Shown in pieces: positions 1 to 8,257 of a stretch of 49,592 bases of DNA (within the stretch, counting starts at the first letter, position 1; every line of letters begins with the position of its first letter). Where the stretch lies: positions 1 to 49,592 of the forward strand of contig JAITVV010000052.1 of the NCBI GenBank assembly GCA_031285625.1. The letters are read 5' to 3'. Position numbers and translations under genes: made by a program. The notes under the pieces were generated by a model. It did not search any database. It was not told the origin of the DNA and saw only the letters and a list, made by a program, of their open reading frames with translations. This DNA comes from Prevotella sp. GTDB taxonomy: Bacteria > Bacteroidota > Bacteroidia > Bacteroidales > Dysgonomonadaceae.

Positions 1-262
1 CGCCTGGCTGAAGCACGACAAGAATAACGGGAAAGCCGCTGTCTTGTAGTGGCTCTGCACTCCTGGCCTCTGTTTCGCAGGCGGGGTACCCAATCCGTAA
101 GCTTAAGGCGTAGAGCAAACACGGACGTTCTTACACAGGCATGATGATAAAGCAAAGGATTAATCCGTATTTATTTTGCTCAGCCGTAGCTGCGGTTTTG
201 GGTCGCCGAGAAAACGAAGCCTTGATTTTTGTAACTTTTTATCAAGAAAAAGTTGAAAGAAA
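1..262. repeat. GC-rich intergenic segment, probable dispersed repeat
   Basis: No complete gene is seen here. The first 120 bases are visibly GC-richer than the rest of the left half. In plus frame 2 they hold only the last 15 codons of an open frame, ending in TAG at 47-49 (tail AAVL), and the minus strand is open across the same stretch. Positions 233-240 and 247-254 form a hairpin (AACTTTTT / AAAAAGTT, six-base loop). The run around it, with the bases GGTCGCCGAGAAAACGAAGC before the hairpin, resembles multicopy intergenic repeats I associate with Bacteroidales, but this is recollection and not a search. A tail of a foreign gene cut by the window edge is the alternative. Confidence 0.35.
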
Positions 263-340
263 TTGAACATATATAATTCAACTACTGATTCACATTAATA
301 AGATAAAAAAGATTTAAAAACTTAGGAATATTATTTTACC

Positions 341-410
341 ATCCTTAGTAAAAACTAAGGATCTCTTTCCTGTTTAGCCACGAGATGCCTCACTGCATTC
401 AGTATGACAA
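341..410. repeat. Hairpin plus repeat-like sequence downstream of plsC
   Basis: A perfect 9-bp stem (ATCCTTAGT / ACTAAGGAT, positions 341-349 and 354-362, loop AAAA) is followed by CGAGATGCCTCACTGCATTC and AGTATGACA. No T-tract follows on either strand, so it is not a classical intrinsic terminator. The second half resembles a short intergenic repeat that recurs in many bacterial genomes. It may still end or protect the plsC transcript, whose stop codon lies at 435. Confidence 0.35.
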
Positions 411-434
411 AAAATATAATTAATTTTTAAGAGT

Positions 435-1169
435 TTATAAAACAATGCTTTCCACAACTGCCTGCTCTGTCTTTTCAAAAATGGTGGCGAATGGCATCTC
501 TTTCACAGCAACCGGCTGATGAATTGTTAATGTAAGCCTGTTGCCCAATCCTAATGGAAAAGATCCCCATTTTGTCATTTTCCACGAATTATTGATAGTC
601 ACAGGTACTACGTAAGCAGAAGGTGCATATTTACACAGAATTTTTAATCCGTTTTCGGCAAATGGTCCGGGTTTACCTGTCCTGCTCCGGGTACCTTCGG
701 GGAAGATTACTGCCGAACGTTTGTTTATTTCTATATATTCCGCCATCTTTTTTATAGCAGACAACGATTGCTTGGGATCTTTACGGTCGATCAGTACCGA
801 ACCTCCATGATTGAGATTATATGAAATACTAGGTATTCTTTTCCCGAGCTCTATCTTGCTTACAAACTTGGGATGGACTTTTCTCATAAACCAAATAATA
901 GTAGGTATATCATACAGACTCTGATGATTAGCAGCTATAATAAGAGGAACTCCCTCGGGTAGTATTCCTATGTTCTCTACCTTATACCTGGTACCCAGAA
1001 TATAAGTATTTGCCACCAGAAAAAAATTAAGTACATCCACGCTATTTTTATGAGCTTTGTAGCCAAAGAGATTAAAGCATATCCACTGTATAGGATGAAA
1101 TATGACTAATGTGGCTCCAAAAAGTAAATAATATATAATTGATAAGGGGTACGAAATCAATTTTTGCAT
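435..1169 (-). CDS. plsC: 1-acyl-sn-glycerol-3-phosphate acyltransferase (PlsC family)
   Basis: The product would transfer an acyl chain to lysophosphatidic acid to make phosphatidic acid at the inner membrane, the second step of phospholipid synthesis. The 244-residue translation has the family's HX4D block NHQSLYD near residue 83 and the substrate-binding block FPEGTRSRTG near residue 157. Its N-terminus (about residues 5-35) is hydrophobic and likely membrane-inserted. The length is normal for the family. The gene stands alone on the minus strand and diverges from the nitronate monooxygenase-like gene across 470 bases. A TATTTTTG element on the minus strand at 1192-1199 is a good promoter candidate. 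The substrate (glycerol phosphate versus another lysolipid) cannot be read from sequence. Confidence 0.9.
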   Translation of the reverse strand: MQKLISYPLSIIYYLLFGATLVIFHPIQWICFNLFGYKAHKNSVDVLNFFLVANTYILGTRYKVENIGILPEGVPLIIAANHQSLYDIPTIIWFMRKVHPKFVSKIELGKRIPSISYNLNHGGSVLIDRKDPKQSLSAIKKMAEYIEINKRSAVIFPEGTRSRTGKPGPFAENGLKILCKYAPSAYVVPVTINNSWKMTKWGSFPLGLGNRLTLTIHQPVAVKEMPFATIFEKTEQAVVESIVL

Positions 1170-1191
1170 CTGTTAATTTTTATATGGAAAA

Positions 1192-1199
1192 CAAAAATA
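1192..1199 (-). promoter_or_regulatory. Bacteroidota -7 promoter element for plsC
   Basis: TATTTTTG on the minus strand matches TAnnTTTG, the -7 element used by the primary sigma factor of Bacteroidota, 23 bases before the plsC start. Confidence 0.55.
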
Positions 1200-1504
1200 A
1201 GTAATTTAAATAATTATTGTCCTATTTTGCCCCACTTCTGACAAAAAAATTAAACTATTAGACAGCGATTTTAAATACTGATCGGCATGAATAAGAAAAT
1301 GATTATTTTATTGATATATAATTGCTTATGCAACCATAATATATTACCAAAACTATCCATTTTTCCTTATTTTTAGTTGTTTAGCTTACTACTTTCCAAA
1401 ATTTTTCGATTTATAATGCACAATGAAACAACGAATTAACTTTTAATAAGATTTTAACAAATTATTCTTTTTGATATAAGTGTTAAAATCTAAAACCTAA
1501 TAGT

Positions 1505-1512
1505 TACTTTTG
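1505..1512 (+). promoter_or_regulatory. Bacteroidota -7 promoter element (nitronate monooxygenase-like gene)
   Basis: TACTTTTG matches TAnnTTTG. It lies 132 bases before the ATG at 1644 and is the best plus-strand match in the gap. Confidence 0.45.
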
Positions 1513-1643
1513 AAACTAATAAGCAGGTTTTCATTATTCTTTTCTGCGATTATCGAGATTTTTCGCCGAAATAATTAATTACTTCCTTTCTTATTTTTCA
1601 TGGCCAATTAGGCATTTTTTTTAATTATATACATAATCTATTG

Positions 1644-2711
1644 ATGAAATCATTTTTTTTAGGAAACTTGGAGATAAAATTACCCGTTATCCAAGGTGGA
1701 ATGGGTGTAGGCATATCGCTATCGGGACTTGCTTCCGCTGTAGCCAATGAAGGTGGAATAGGTGTTATCTCCTGTGCAGGTCTGGGACTTATTTATCATA
1801 AATCGCCAGGAGATTATCTCACCAAATGTATTTACGGACTAAAAGAAGAACTCCGCAAGGCAAAAGAGAAAACCAAAGGAATAGTCGGTGTAAACATAAT
1901 GGTTGCATTGACTAATTATGCTGATATGGTAAAAACCTCAATAGCTGAAAAAGCGGATGTAATTTTTGCAGGAGCAGGACTACCATTCGACCTGCCATCT
2001 TATCTTCCACAGGGAAGTGAGACGAAGCTTGTACCTATTGTTTCATCATCAAGAGCAGCCAAAATTATTTGTGATAAATGGAAAAACAACTATGGTTACC
2101 TGCCGGACGCTATTGTTGTGGAAGGGCCAAAAGCCGGAGGGCATCTAGGCTTTAAGGTAGATCAACTGGAAGATGCGAATTACTCGCTGGAGCAAATTGT
2201 TCCCGAAGTTTTAAAAATAGTGTCACAATATGAAACTGAGAAAAAAATACCGGTGATAGTAGCCGGAGGAATTTCAAACGGACAAGACATCCGACATTTT
2301 CTTGAAATGGGTGCATCTGGTGTACAAATGGGTACGATATTTGTCACTACCGAAGAATGTGATGCATCAACTGTATTTAAGGAAACATTCGTCAATGCAC
2401 GGAAAGAAGATATAAAAATCATTCAAAGTCCGGTAGGAATGCCTGGAAGAGCAATCGATGGCGAATTTATTAAAAGTGTGGAAACAGGAGCTGAAAAGCC
2501 GAAAGCCTGCCCGTTCCATTGTATTAAAACATGTGATTATACCAAAAGCCCTTATTGCATAGTTCAGGCACTCTATCAGGCTGCAAAAGGAAATATGAGG
2601 AAAGGATACGCTTTTTCAGGTATAAATGTTCATTTATCGAAAAAAATATCAAGTGTAAAAGAAGTTATTGAAAACCTGAAAGCCGAATTTAAAGAAAAAA
2701 GTATTTCCTGA
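1644..2711 (+). CDS. Nitronate monooxygenase-like FMN flavoprotein (NMO/2-nitropropane dioxygenase family)
   Basis: The family has a TIM barrel that binds FMN. True members oxidise alkyl nitronates, and relatives include the FabK enoyl-ACP reductase. The N-terminal block PVIQGGMGVGIS, the Gly-rich block GLGLIYHKSPGDY, the VEGPKAGGHLGF block with the family's conserved histidine, and the phosphate-binding VIVAGGI and GASGVQMGT blocks are all in the expected order. The C-terminus has extra cysteines (CPFHCIKTC, SPYC), common in the Bacteroidota/Firmicutes subgroup and reminiscent of a metal site. I start at the ATG at 1644 because the frame's earlier start codon is a TTG directly before it. It is followed by a terminator-like hairpin at 2734-2772, so it is probably monocistronic. 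The exact substrate is unknown. Confidence 0.85.
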   Translation: MKSFFLGNLEIKLPVIQGGMGVGISLSGLASAVANEGGIGVISCAGLGLIYHKSPGDYLTKCIYGLKEELRKAKEKTKGIVGVNIMVALTNYADMVKTSIAEKADVIFAGAGLPFDLPSYLPQGSETKLVPIVSSSRAAKIICDKWKNNYGYLPDAIVVEGPKAGGHLGFKVDQLEDANYSLEQIVPEVLKIVSQYETEKKIPVIVAGGISNGQDIRHFLEMGASGVQMGTIFVTTEECDASTVFKETFVNARKEDIKIIQSPVGMPGRAIDGEFIKSVETGAEKPKACPFHCIKTCDYTKSPYCIVQALYQAAKGNMRKGYAFSGINVHLSKKISSVKEVIENLKAEFKEKSIS

Positions 2712-2733
2712 TACAGATCAATTCAAAGTTTTT

Positions 2734-2780
2734 AGCTCCTTTTGCTGCACACTATTCGCTGCAAGAGGAGCTGAATTTTT
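2734..2780 (+). terminator. Terminator-like hairpin after the nitronate monooxygenase-like gene
   Basis: The stem AGCTCCTTTTGC / GCAAGAGGAGCT (one G-T wobble, positions 2734-2745 and 2761-2772) is followed by TGAATTTTT. It lies 22 bases past the stop codon. Confidence 0.6.
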
Positions 2781-2852
2781 AATATCTTATCTAATTTTGC
2801 ATTATAATAGGTACGCGGTTGATAAAACATTATATTATTACAAAAAAATGTG

Positions 2853-2860
2853 TACTTTTG
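2853..2860 (+). promoter_or_regulatory. Bacteroidota -7 promoter element for nusB operon
   Basis: TACTTTTG followed by CA matches TAnnTTTG and sits 26 bases before the nusB ATG. This is the likely start of the nusB-yajC-ybbR-coaE transcript. Confidence 0.65.
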
Positions 2861-2885
2861 CAGCTTGAAACATTTTTGCAAATAA

Positions 2886-3812
2886 ATGATAAACCGCGTT
2901 CTTATTCGTATCAGAGTTGTTCAAATACTGTTTTCATGCAGTCAGAACGAAACTACAGACTTGAGAAAAGCAGAAAATGAACTTATGCTCAGTCTTCAGA
3001 AATCATATGACTTGTATTTTTACCTACTATCATTAATGATGGAGTTAACAAATACATATTCGCAAAGAGTAGATGCCCGCAGATCAAAGCTTTTGCCCAC
3101 AAAGGAGGATATGAGCCCCAATACTAAATTACTTGACAATAAGTTTATTATACAACTAAGTCAGAATACCGCTTTAGCAAAATATCTGAATGACAGGCCT
3201 TTTTCATGGTACGAACATGAAGCCTTTATGCGAAACCTATTGGATAGTATCCTCAACTCGGATATTTATAAAGAATACATCGAAAATCCAAAACAGGAAT
3301 ATGATGAAGACCGCGAACTTTGGCGAAAAATCTTTAAACATATCATCTGTACAAATGAAGACCTGTACACTATCCTCGAAGACGAAAGCCTGTACTGGAA
3401 CGACGATATTGAAATAATACAATCCTTTGTACTGAAAACAATTAAACGTTTTGAAGAAAGCACTGGAACAGCGCAATCGCTTCTTCCAATGTTTAAAGAC
3501 GATACAGACAGGGAATTTGCTGTAAAACTGTTAAGAGAATCATTGCTGGGTGGAAAAGAATACCGCGAAATGATTGACAAATACACCAAAAACTGGGAAT
3601 CGGAACGTATAGCCCTAATGGATATGGTGATTATGCAGATAGCTATTGCAGAAATAATGGAATTCTCATCGATCCCGATCAGTGTTACCCTGAATGAATA
3701 CATAGATATAGCAAAATCGTACAGTACTGTAAAAAGTGCATCATTTATAAATGGTATACTCGATGCTATAGTAAAAGAGCTGAAAGAAGAAAAAAAGATA
3801 ATTAAGAAATAA
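2886..3812 (+). CDS. nusB: Transcription antitermination factor NusB (long Bacteroidota form)
   Basis: NusB joins NusE/S10 at the boxA sequence of rRNA operons and supports antitermination. At 308 residues this is about twice the length of Escherichia coli NusB (about 140). The conserved helical NusB core is in the C-terminal part (about 200-300), with the block ERIALMDMVIMQIAIAE and NEYIDIAKSYS typical of the family. The N-terminus keeps the usual opening NRVLIRIRVVQILFS. The middle, rich in acidic and aromatic residues, is the insertion common in Bacteroidales orthologues. Its neighbours yajC, ybbR and coaE are the familiar arrangement in this order, which supports the call. Confidence 0.93.
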   Translation: MINRVLIRIRVVQILFSCSQNETTDLRKAENELMLSLQKSYDLYFYLLSLMMELTNTYSQRVDARRSKLLPTKEDMSPNTKLLDNKFIIQLSQNTALAKYLNDRPFSWYEHEAFMRNLLDSILNSDIYKEYIENPKQEYDEDRELWRKIFKHIICTNEDLYTILEDESLYWNDDIEIIQSFVLKTIKRFEESTGTAQSLLPMFKDDTDREFAVKLLRESLLGGKEYREMIDKYTKNWESERIALMDMVIMQIAIAEIMEFSSIPISVTLNEYIDIAKSYSTVKSASFINGILDAIVKELKEEKKIIKK

Positions 3813-3859
3813 TAATACTTATCATATTTTCTCATAAAGCCTAATTCAAAATATTCACT

Positions 3860-3867
3860 TATATTTG
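3860..3867 (+). promoter_or_regulatory. Bacteroidota -7 promoter element before yajC
   Basis: TATATTTG matches TAnnTTTG, 61 bases before the yajC ATG and after the 115-base gap from nusB. It could be an internal promoter for yajC-ybbR-coaE. Confidence 0.5.
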
Positions 3868-3927
3868 TAATGCTTTTCTGAAAGGAAATTGAATAAAATA
3901 ATATAAATCAAATATTAAAGAATTATT

Positions 3928-4260
3928 ATGACTTTATTAAATGTATTACTACAAGCTGCCGACGGAGCTGCTCCGGGTGGATTACTAGGAGGAAGCACAG
4001 GAATGATCATCATGATGGTATTGCTTTTTGCCATTATGTATTTCTTTATGATCAGACCACAACAAAAGAAACAAAAAGCGTTACAGGAAGCACGTAATGC
4101 AATCAAGGTAGGTGACAAAGTAGTTACTGCCGGAGGCATACACGGAAAGATAAAAGAAGTAGGCGAGACTTTCTTCGTTGTTGAAATTTCGGAAGGTGTA
4201 AGAATCAAAATTGAAAAATCTTCAGTTTTCGTTTCTGCAGAAGATACTCCAAAACAATAA
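3928..4260 (+). CDS. yajC: Preprotein translocase subunit YajC
   Basis: YajC is a small single-pass inner-membrane protein that associates with SecDF in the Sec pathway. The 110-residue translation has one hydrophobic segment at about residues 24-44, followed by the family signature MIRPQQKKQKALQEARN and the block KVGDKVVTAGGIHGKIKEV. Length and topology are standard. The Ala/Gly-rich N-terminus is typical of Bacteroidota copies. It lies between nusB and the YbbR-domain gene, with an own candidate promoter at 3860-3867. SecD and SecF are not in the window. Confidence 0.95.
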   Translation: MTLLNVLLQAADGAAPGGLLGGSTGMIIMMVLLFAIMYFFMIRPQQKKQKALQEARNAIKVGDKVVTAGGIHGKIKEVGETFFVVEISEGVRIKIEKSSVFVSAEDTPKQ

Positions 4261-4344
4261 TTCTGGACATTTTAAGAAACGGAAGCAGATCAGACAGGTT
4301 TCTCAAAATGACTAATTGAACATTAATTAATCGAGTATAGCTAT

Positions 4345-5334
4345 ATGAGCGATACCGACGACAAAGAAATATTAACACAGGAGGTCAGAGCCTTTTTCAA
4401 AACAATTCCGTGGAAAAAGATTCTGACCTTTATGTTTTTTGTGTTGTTATCTTGTATTTTCTGGGTGATGCAGGTGTATCGCCAAAAGTACGAGGCCACG
4501 CTCACTATACCTGTAAAGTATATAAATGTTCCGGATAGTATCGTCTTCGAAACAGAACTGCCGGAGGTAGTTCAGGCCCGTATAAAAGACGATGGTGCAA
4601 CCCTTTTCAGATACTACCTTACCAGAAGATCAGACTCATTGGTAGTAGATATACGTGATGCCATAAAAAGTACACAAGACAGGACCTTACAAGGGCGAAA
4701 CCTAGAGCAACTTATAAGGACAAAACTGTTTGCCACATCTGAGTTGATCAGCTACTCTCCTACCCGCATGTCCTATACATACGCTTTACTTCGCAGTAAG
4801 AAACTATCGGTTATATATAATGGCAGCGTTACATTAGATGCAGGATACATGCTCGACGGAGACCTGACCACACAACCCGACTCTGTAGTTGTATATGGCA
4901 GCAAAGCATCATTAGACACCCTCTATTTTGCATATACCGTATCGGATACATTGCGACATATCAAATCAGCAAAAACAGTAAAAGTAAAAATGAAACCTAT
5001 TCCAGGTATAAAGTATGTACCGGATGAAGTAAAACTCAATATACCTGTTGATGAATTTATAAAGAAGGAAGTAGAAGTTCCTATCAGATGCATCAATTTA
5101 CCCAATAATCTGGATATAAAACTTTTCCCGTCAACGGTTAAGATCGAATTCTTTGTCGGACTAAAACGATCGGATAATATAAACAGTAATAATTTTGAAG
5201 TAACGATCGATTATAATGATATCAAAGATATGAATGACATGACTATCCCTGTACGAATAACAGATAGTCCTGACTATATACGCACAATGACTCCAATACC
5301 TTCCGAGGTAGAATTTGTACTTGAACAAAGATAA
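4345..5334 (+). CDS. YbbR-domain (CdaR-like) membrane-anchored protein
   Basis: The 329-residue protein begins with a charged cytosolic stretch, then one membrane segment (about 30-48, FMFFVLLSCIFWVMQVY), and then an extracytoplasmic part with YbbR-like repeats. The repeat unit is seen as short blocks ending in proline-hydrophobic pairs such as TIPVKYINVP, VEVPIRCINLP and TIPVRITDSP. In Firmicutes, YbbR proteins (CdaR) regulate a diadenylate cyclase. In Bacteroidota the gene usually sits, as here, between yajC and coaE, and its role is not settled. Its stop codon (5332-5334) lies one base before the coaE start, so translation is probably coupled. Confidence 0.85.
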   Translation: MSDTDDKEILTQEVRAFFKTIPWKKILTFMFFVLLSCIFWVMQVYRQKYEATLTIPVKYINVPDSIVFETELPEVVQARIKDDGATLFRYYLTRRSDSLVVDIRDAIKSTQDRTLQGRNLEQLIRTKLFATSELISYSPTRMSYTYALLRSKKLSVIYNGSVTLDAGYMLDGDLTTQPDSVVVYGSKASLDTLYFAYTVSDTLRHIKSAKTVKVKMKPIPGIKYVPDEVKLNIPVDEFIKKEVEVPIRCINLPNNLDIKLFPSTVKIEFFVGLKRSDNINSNNFEVTIDYNDIKDMNDMTIPVRITDSPDYIRTMTPIPSEVEFVLEQR

Positions 5335-5335
5335 G

Positions 5336-5920
5336 ATGATTAAATTAGGTATAACCGGTGGGATTGGGAGTGGAAAATCTACTGTTTCCGAGATATTCTC
5401 TTTATGCAATGTTCCTGTATATATCGCCGATATAGAAAGTAAAAAACTGGTCGTATCGTCACCCGTTATCAGAGAAAAACTGATACAACTATTCGGTGAA
5501 GAGCTGTATGCAAACGGCGTCCTCAATAAAGCGTTGTTAGCATCTCATATATTCAATGATAAAAATAAGCTGGAAACAGTAAATACTATTATCCATCCTG
5601 AGGTAGGAAATGACTTTAATAAATGGATCAAGAATCATTCTCAATACCCGATAGTAGCGCACGAAGCAGCCATTCTTTTTGAGTCGGGATTTGACAAAAT
5701 GATGGATAAGATAGTGATGGTTTATACCCCTTTGGAAATCAGGATACAACGAACTATGCTACGGGATAATATCTCACGCGAAAAAGTACTGGAACGTATA
5801 CAAAACCAGATGCCAGATGAAGAAAAGGCAAAACTTTCGGACTTTGTAATTGTTAATGATAACACAATATCATTAATAGAACAAGTCACATCAATTATAA
5901 AACAGCTAAGAATACAATAA
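5336..5920 (+). CDS. coaE: Dephospho-CoA kinase
   Basis: CoaE phosphorylates the 3'-hydroxyl of dephospho-CoA in the last step of coenzyme A synthesis. The P-loop GITGGIGSGKST is at residues 5-16, and the family blocks DADxxxxKL-like (YIADIESKKL), HP(E) (IIHPEV) and VVxxPLLFE-like (AHEAAILFESG) follow in order. The length of 194 residues is normal. An in-frame TTG 21 bases upstream would add seven residues inside the ybbR gene. The ATG at 5336 is preferred because the family starts right before the P-loop strand. The stop codon overlaps the ATG of the carbonic anhydrase gene by one base. Confidence 0.95.
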   Translation: MIKLGITGGIGSGKSTVSEIFSLCNVPVYIADIESKKLVVSSPVIREKLIQLFGEELYANGVLNKALLASHIFNDKNKLETVNTIIHPEVGNDFNKWIKNHSQYPIVAHEAAILFESGFDKMMDKIVMVYTPLEIRIQRTMLRDNISREKVLERIQNQMPDEEKAKLSDFVIVNDNTISLIEQVTSIIKQLRIQ

Positions 5921-6570
5921 TGGAAATCGAACAATCATATCAGAAGATATTTGAGGCCAACAAGAAATGGGTAGAGAATAAGAATAAGGAAAACCCTGAT
6001 TTTTTTAGCCATTTGGTAAAAGAACAAAATCCCGATTATTTATATATCGGTTGCTCTGATAGCCGTGTGCATGCCAATGAGATAATGGGGCTGCAACCCG
6101 GCGAAGTATTTGTACACCGCAACATTGCCAACCTTGTAGTAAATAATGATTTGAATGTTTTGTCTGTCATCAACTATGCAGTAGAACATCTGAGAGTAAA
6201 ATATATCATTGTATGTGGACATTACAATTGCGGAGGTATAAAAGCAGCTATGCAACCCAAAGATCTTGGTATATTAAATCCATGGCTGCGAAATGTACGT
6301 GACGTATACCGCTTGCACGAAACCGAACTGGATGCCATACCTGACACAAAAGACCGCTATAATCGTCTGGTAGAGATAAATGTATACGAACAATGCCTGA
6401 ATGTGATAAAAACAGCTGAAGTTCAGAAATCATATATCGAATCGGGATATCCCCGTGTGGCAGGATGGGTATATGATCTGAATGATGGTACATTGATCGA
6501 CCTAAAGATTGACTTCAAAAAAGAATTGAACCGCATCCGTAAAATTTACGATTTGACGAAAGGAGAATGA
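5920..6570 (+). CDS. Beta-class carbonic anhydrase
   Basis: The enzyme interconverts CO2 and bicarbonate with an active-site zinc. Zinc ligands are visible as Cys in CSDSR (about residue 45), with the Asp-Arg pair of the same motif, and as His and Cys in CGHYNCGG (about 104-111). The length of 216 residues fits the E. coli Can/CynT type. The start overlaps the coaE stop and the stop overlaps the next gene by four bases (ATGA), so it is co-translated with the binding-protein gene for a metal importer. That pairing makes sense if the importer supplies zinc to this and other enzymes, which is inference. Confidence 0.93.
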   Translation: MEIEQSYQKIFEANKKWVENKNKENPDFFSHLVKEQNPDYLYIGCSDSRVHANEIMGLQPGEVFVHRNIANLVVNNDLNVLSVINYAVEHLRVKYIIVCGHYNCGGIKAAMQPKDLGILNPWLRNVRDVYRLHETELDAIPDTKDRYNRLVEINVYEQCLNVIKTAEVQKSYIESGYPRVAGWVYDLNDGTLIDLKIDFKKELNRIRKIYDLTKGE

Positions 6571-7466
6571 AACATAGTTATATCATATATACAATTTTAC
6601 TCGGAATATCTATCCTATATGGTTGTACTCCCTCTAAGACTGAAAAGACACCGACTTTAGCCGTTACAATTGAGCCTCAGAAGTATTTTCTGGAAGCAAT
6701 TGCAGGAAATCATTTCAAGGTTGAGTGCATAGTCCCTCCGGGAGCTAATCCCGAGAGTGCAGATTTCACTCCATCGCAAATGATGAATCTCGACAAGAGT
6801 ACCGCTTACTTTAAAATCGGATACTTAGGTATCGAAAATACGCTAATAGATAAAGTTACAAAAAGCAACTCAACTATTCAAATTTTCAACTGCTCCGATG
6901 GTATTAAAATTGTTGGTGAATCCCATGAACACTGCGACCATGATGGATATAACCACAATCATGATCATGGACATGCAGGAGGTGATCCACATACGTGGAG
7001 CTCTGTTGCCTCTGCAAAGATAATTGCAGATAATATGTACAAAGGGCTCATTGATATAGATAAGGCGAACGAAACGGACTATACTGCTAACTATAATAAG
7101 CTATTAGACGAAATCAACAATACTGATAGCATTATCAAATCATATCTGGCTAAAGCTCCGAGTAAGTCATTTATAATATACCATCCGGCTCTCAGCTATT
7201 TTGCTGAGGAATATGGATTAACTCAATATTCGATAGAATATGAGGGTAAGAACCCATCACCTTCACAATTGAAGGAGTTAATAGATAAGGCAAAAGCTGA
7301 AGGGGTAAAAGTGGTATTTATTCAACAGGAATTTGATACTAAAAATGCAGAAACAGTTGCAGAAGCGATCGGAGGAAAGACTGTACCGATTAATTTACTA
7401 TCGTATAATTGGGGTGAAGAAATGATCCGGATTGCCAGAGCGCTAGCTGTAGAAAACGATAAATAA
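6567..7466 (+). CDS. Metal ABC transporter substrate-binding lipoprotein (ZnuA/TroA family)
   Basis: The product should capture Zn2+ (or Mn2+) outside the inner membrane and deliver it to an ABC importer. The N-terminus is a lipoprotein signal peptide with lipobox LYGC (Cys about residue 20). A His/Asp-rich loop (residues about 119-140, HEHCDHDGYNHNHDHGHAGG) is a hallmark of zinc-specific ZnuA proteins. It is followed by DPHTW with the ligand histidine, and by further ligands in IYHPALSYF and the C-terminal QQEFDT region. The length of 299 residues is usual. It overlaps the carbonic anhydrase gene by 4 bases and precedes the ATPase gene by 5 bases. No permease gene follows. Confidence 0.9.
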   Translation: MKHSYIIYTILLGISILYGCTPSKTEKTPTLAVTIEPQKYFLEAIAGNHFKVECIVPPGANPESADFTPSQMMNLDKSTAYFKIGYLGIENTLIDKVTKSNSTIQIFNCSDGIKIVGESHEHCDHDGYNHNHDHGHAGGDPHTWSSVASAKIIADNMYKGLIDIDKANETDYTANYNKLLDEINNTDSIIKSYLAKAPSKSFIIYHPALSYFAEEYGLTQYSIEYEGKNPSPSQLKELIDKAKAEGVKVVFIQQEFDTKNAETVAEAIGGKTVPINLLSYNWGEEMIRIARALAVENDK

Positions 7467-7471
7467 TATTA

Positions 7472-8257
7472 ATGAGTAAAATACTTGAAATAAAGAACCT
7501 GTCGGTAGGATATGATGATAATCCCCATGTGCTGAAAAATGTCAATCTGGATGTTTTCAGTCATGATTTTCTGGGTATTATAGGGCCAAATGGCGGAGGT
7601 AAAACAACCCTCTTGAAAACCATCCTGGGACTTGTAAAACCTACAGCAGGAGTCATTTCTTTTTTCAGGAACAATGTAAGAACAGATAAGATAAATATCG
7701 GGTACTTACCACAAATCAATCAGATTGATAAAAAATTCCCAATATCAGTCCATGATGTAATCTTATCGGGACTTACTGCTAAGCGTCGTATATTTTCTCC
7801 TTACACCAAAGATCAAAAAGAAAAAGTGGGTATAATAGCCCATCAGATGGGATTGGATAAACTGATAAACAGACCAATAGGAGCCTTATCAGGTGGGCAG
7901 CTTCAACGAACTTTGTTAGGGCGTGCTATTATCGACAATCCTGATTTACTGGTACTGGACGAGCCTAATTCTTATGTAGATAAACGTTTTGAAAGTGATT
8001 TTTACAAAATACTGGAAGAGATCAATAAAAATACTTCTATTATTCTGGTATCTCATGATGTAGGTACCGTTGTGTCCCTGGTTAAGAATATAGCATGTGT
8101 AAATGAGGGCTTACATTACCATTCCGGAACGAATATCACAACAGACTGGCTCGAAAAATCATATAGCGCCTGCCCTATCGAAATTATAGGACATGGAGAC
8201 TTTCCTCATCGTGTATTGGAAAAACATGAAGGTTGCGATTGCTGCAAAGAAGATTAA
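7472..8257 (+). CDS. Metal ABC transporter ATP-binding protein (ZnuC/MntB family)
   Basis: This is the cytosolic ATPase of a metal importer. Walker A GPNGGGKTT is near residue 38, the Q-loop is in INIGYLPQ, the signature is LSGGQLQR, Walker B is LLVLDEPNS and the switch His is in LVSHD. The length of 261 is normal. The C-terminal tail EKHEGCDCCKED is Cys-rich and could bind metal, an unusual but plausible addition. It follows the binding protein directly. The permease normally encoded next is absent, because the next gene is convergent and its stop codon overlaps this one. The permease may be elsewhere in the genome. Confidence 0.9.
   Translation: MSKILEIKNLSVGYDDNPHVLKNVNLDVFSHDFLGIIGPNGGGKTTLLKTILGLVKPTAGVISFFRNNVRTDKINIGYLPQINQIDKKFPISVHDVILSGLTAKRRIFSPYTKDQKEKVGIIAHQMGLDKLINRPIGALSGGQLQRTLLGRAIIDNPDLLVLDEPNSYVDKRFESDFYKILEEINKNTSIILVSHDVGTVVSLVKNIACVNEGLHYHSGTNITTDWLEKSYSACPIEIIGHGDFPHRVLEKHEGCDCCKED

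Larger units (their letters stand above)
1170..1643. promoter_or_regulatory. Divergent intergenic region with promoters
   Basis: This AT-rich gap of about 470 bases contains no convincing ORF. It carries the minus-strand plsC promoter at 1192-1199 and a plus-strand TACTTTTG at 1505-1512 that fits the TAnnTTTG element. The latter would give a leader of roughly 125 bases for the nitronate monooxygenase-like gene. I see no riboswitch-like structure in the leader. Confidence 0.5.

Noticed and set aside
3266-3835. A 189-codon open frame on the minus strand opposite nusB
   Set aside because: It is in the shadow of a certain gene; its translation is Ser/Ile-rich with no motif.
5315-5335. An earlier TTG start for coaE
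   Set aside because: It would overlap the ybbR gene and add residues before the P-loop strand; the ATG at 5336 is standard.
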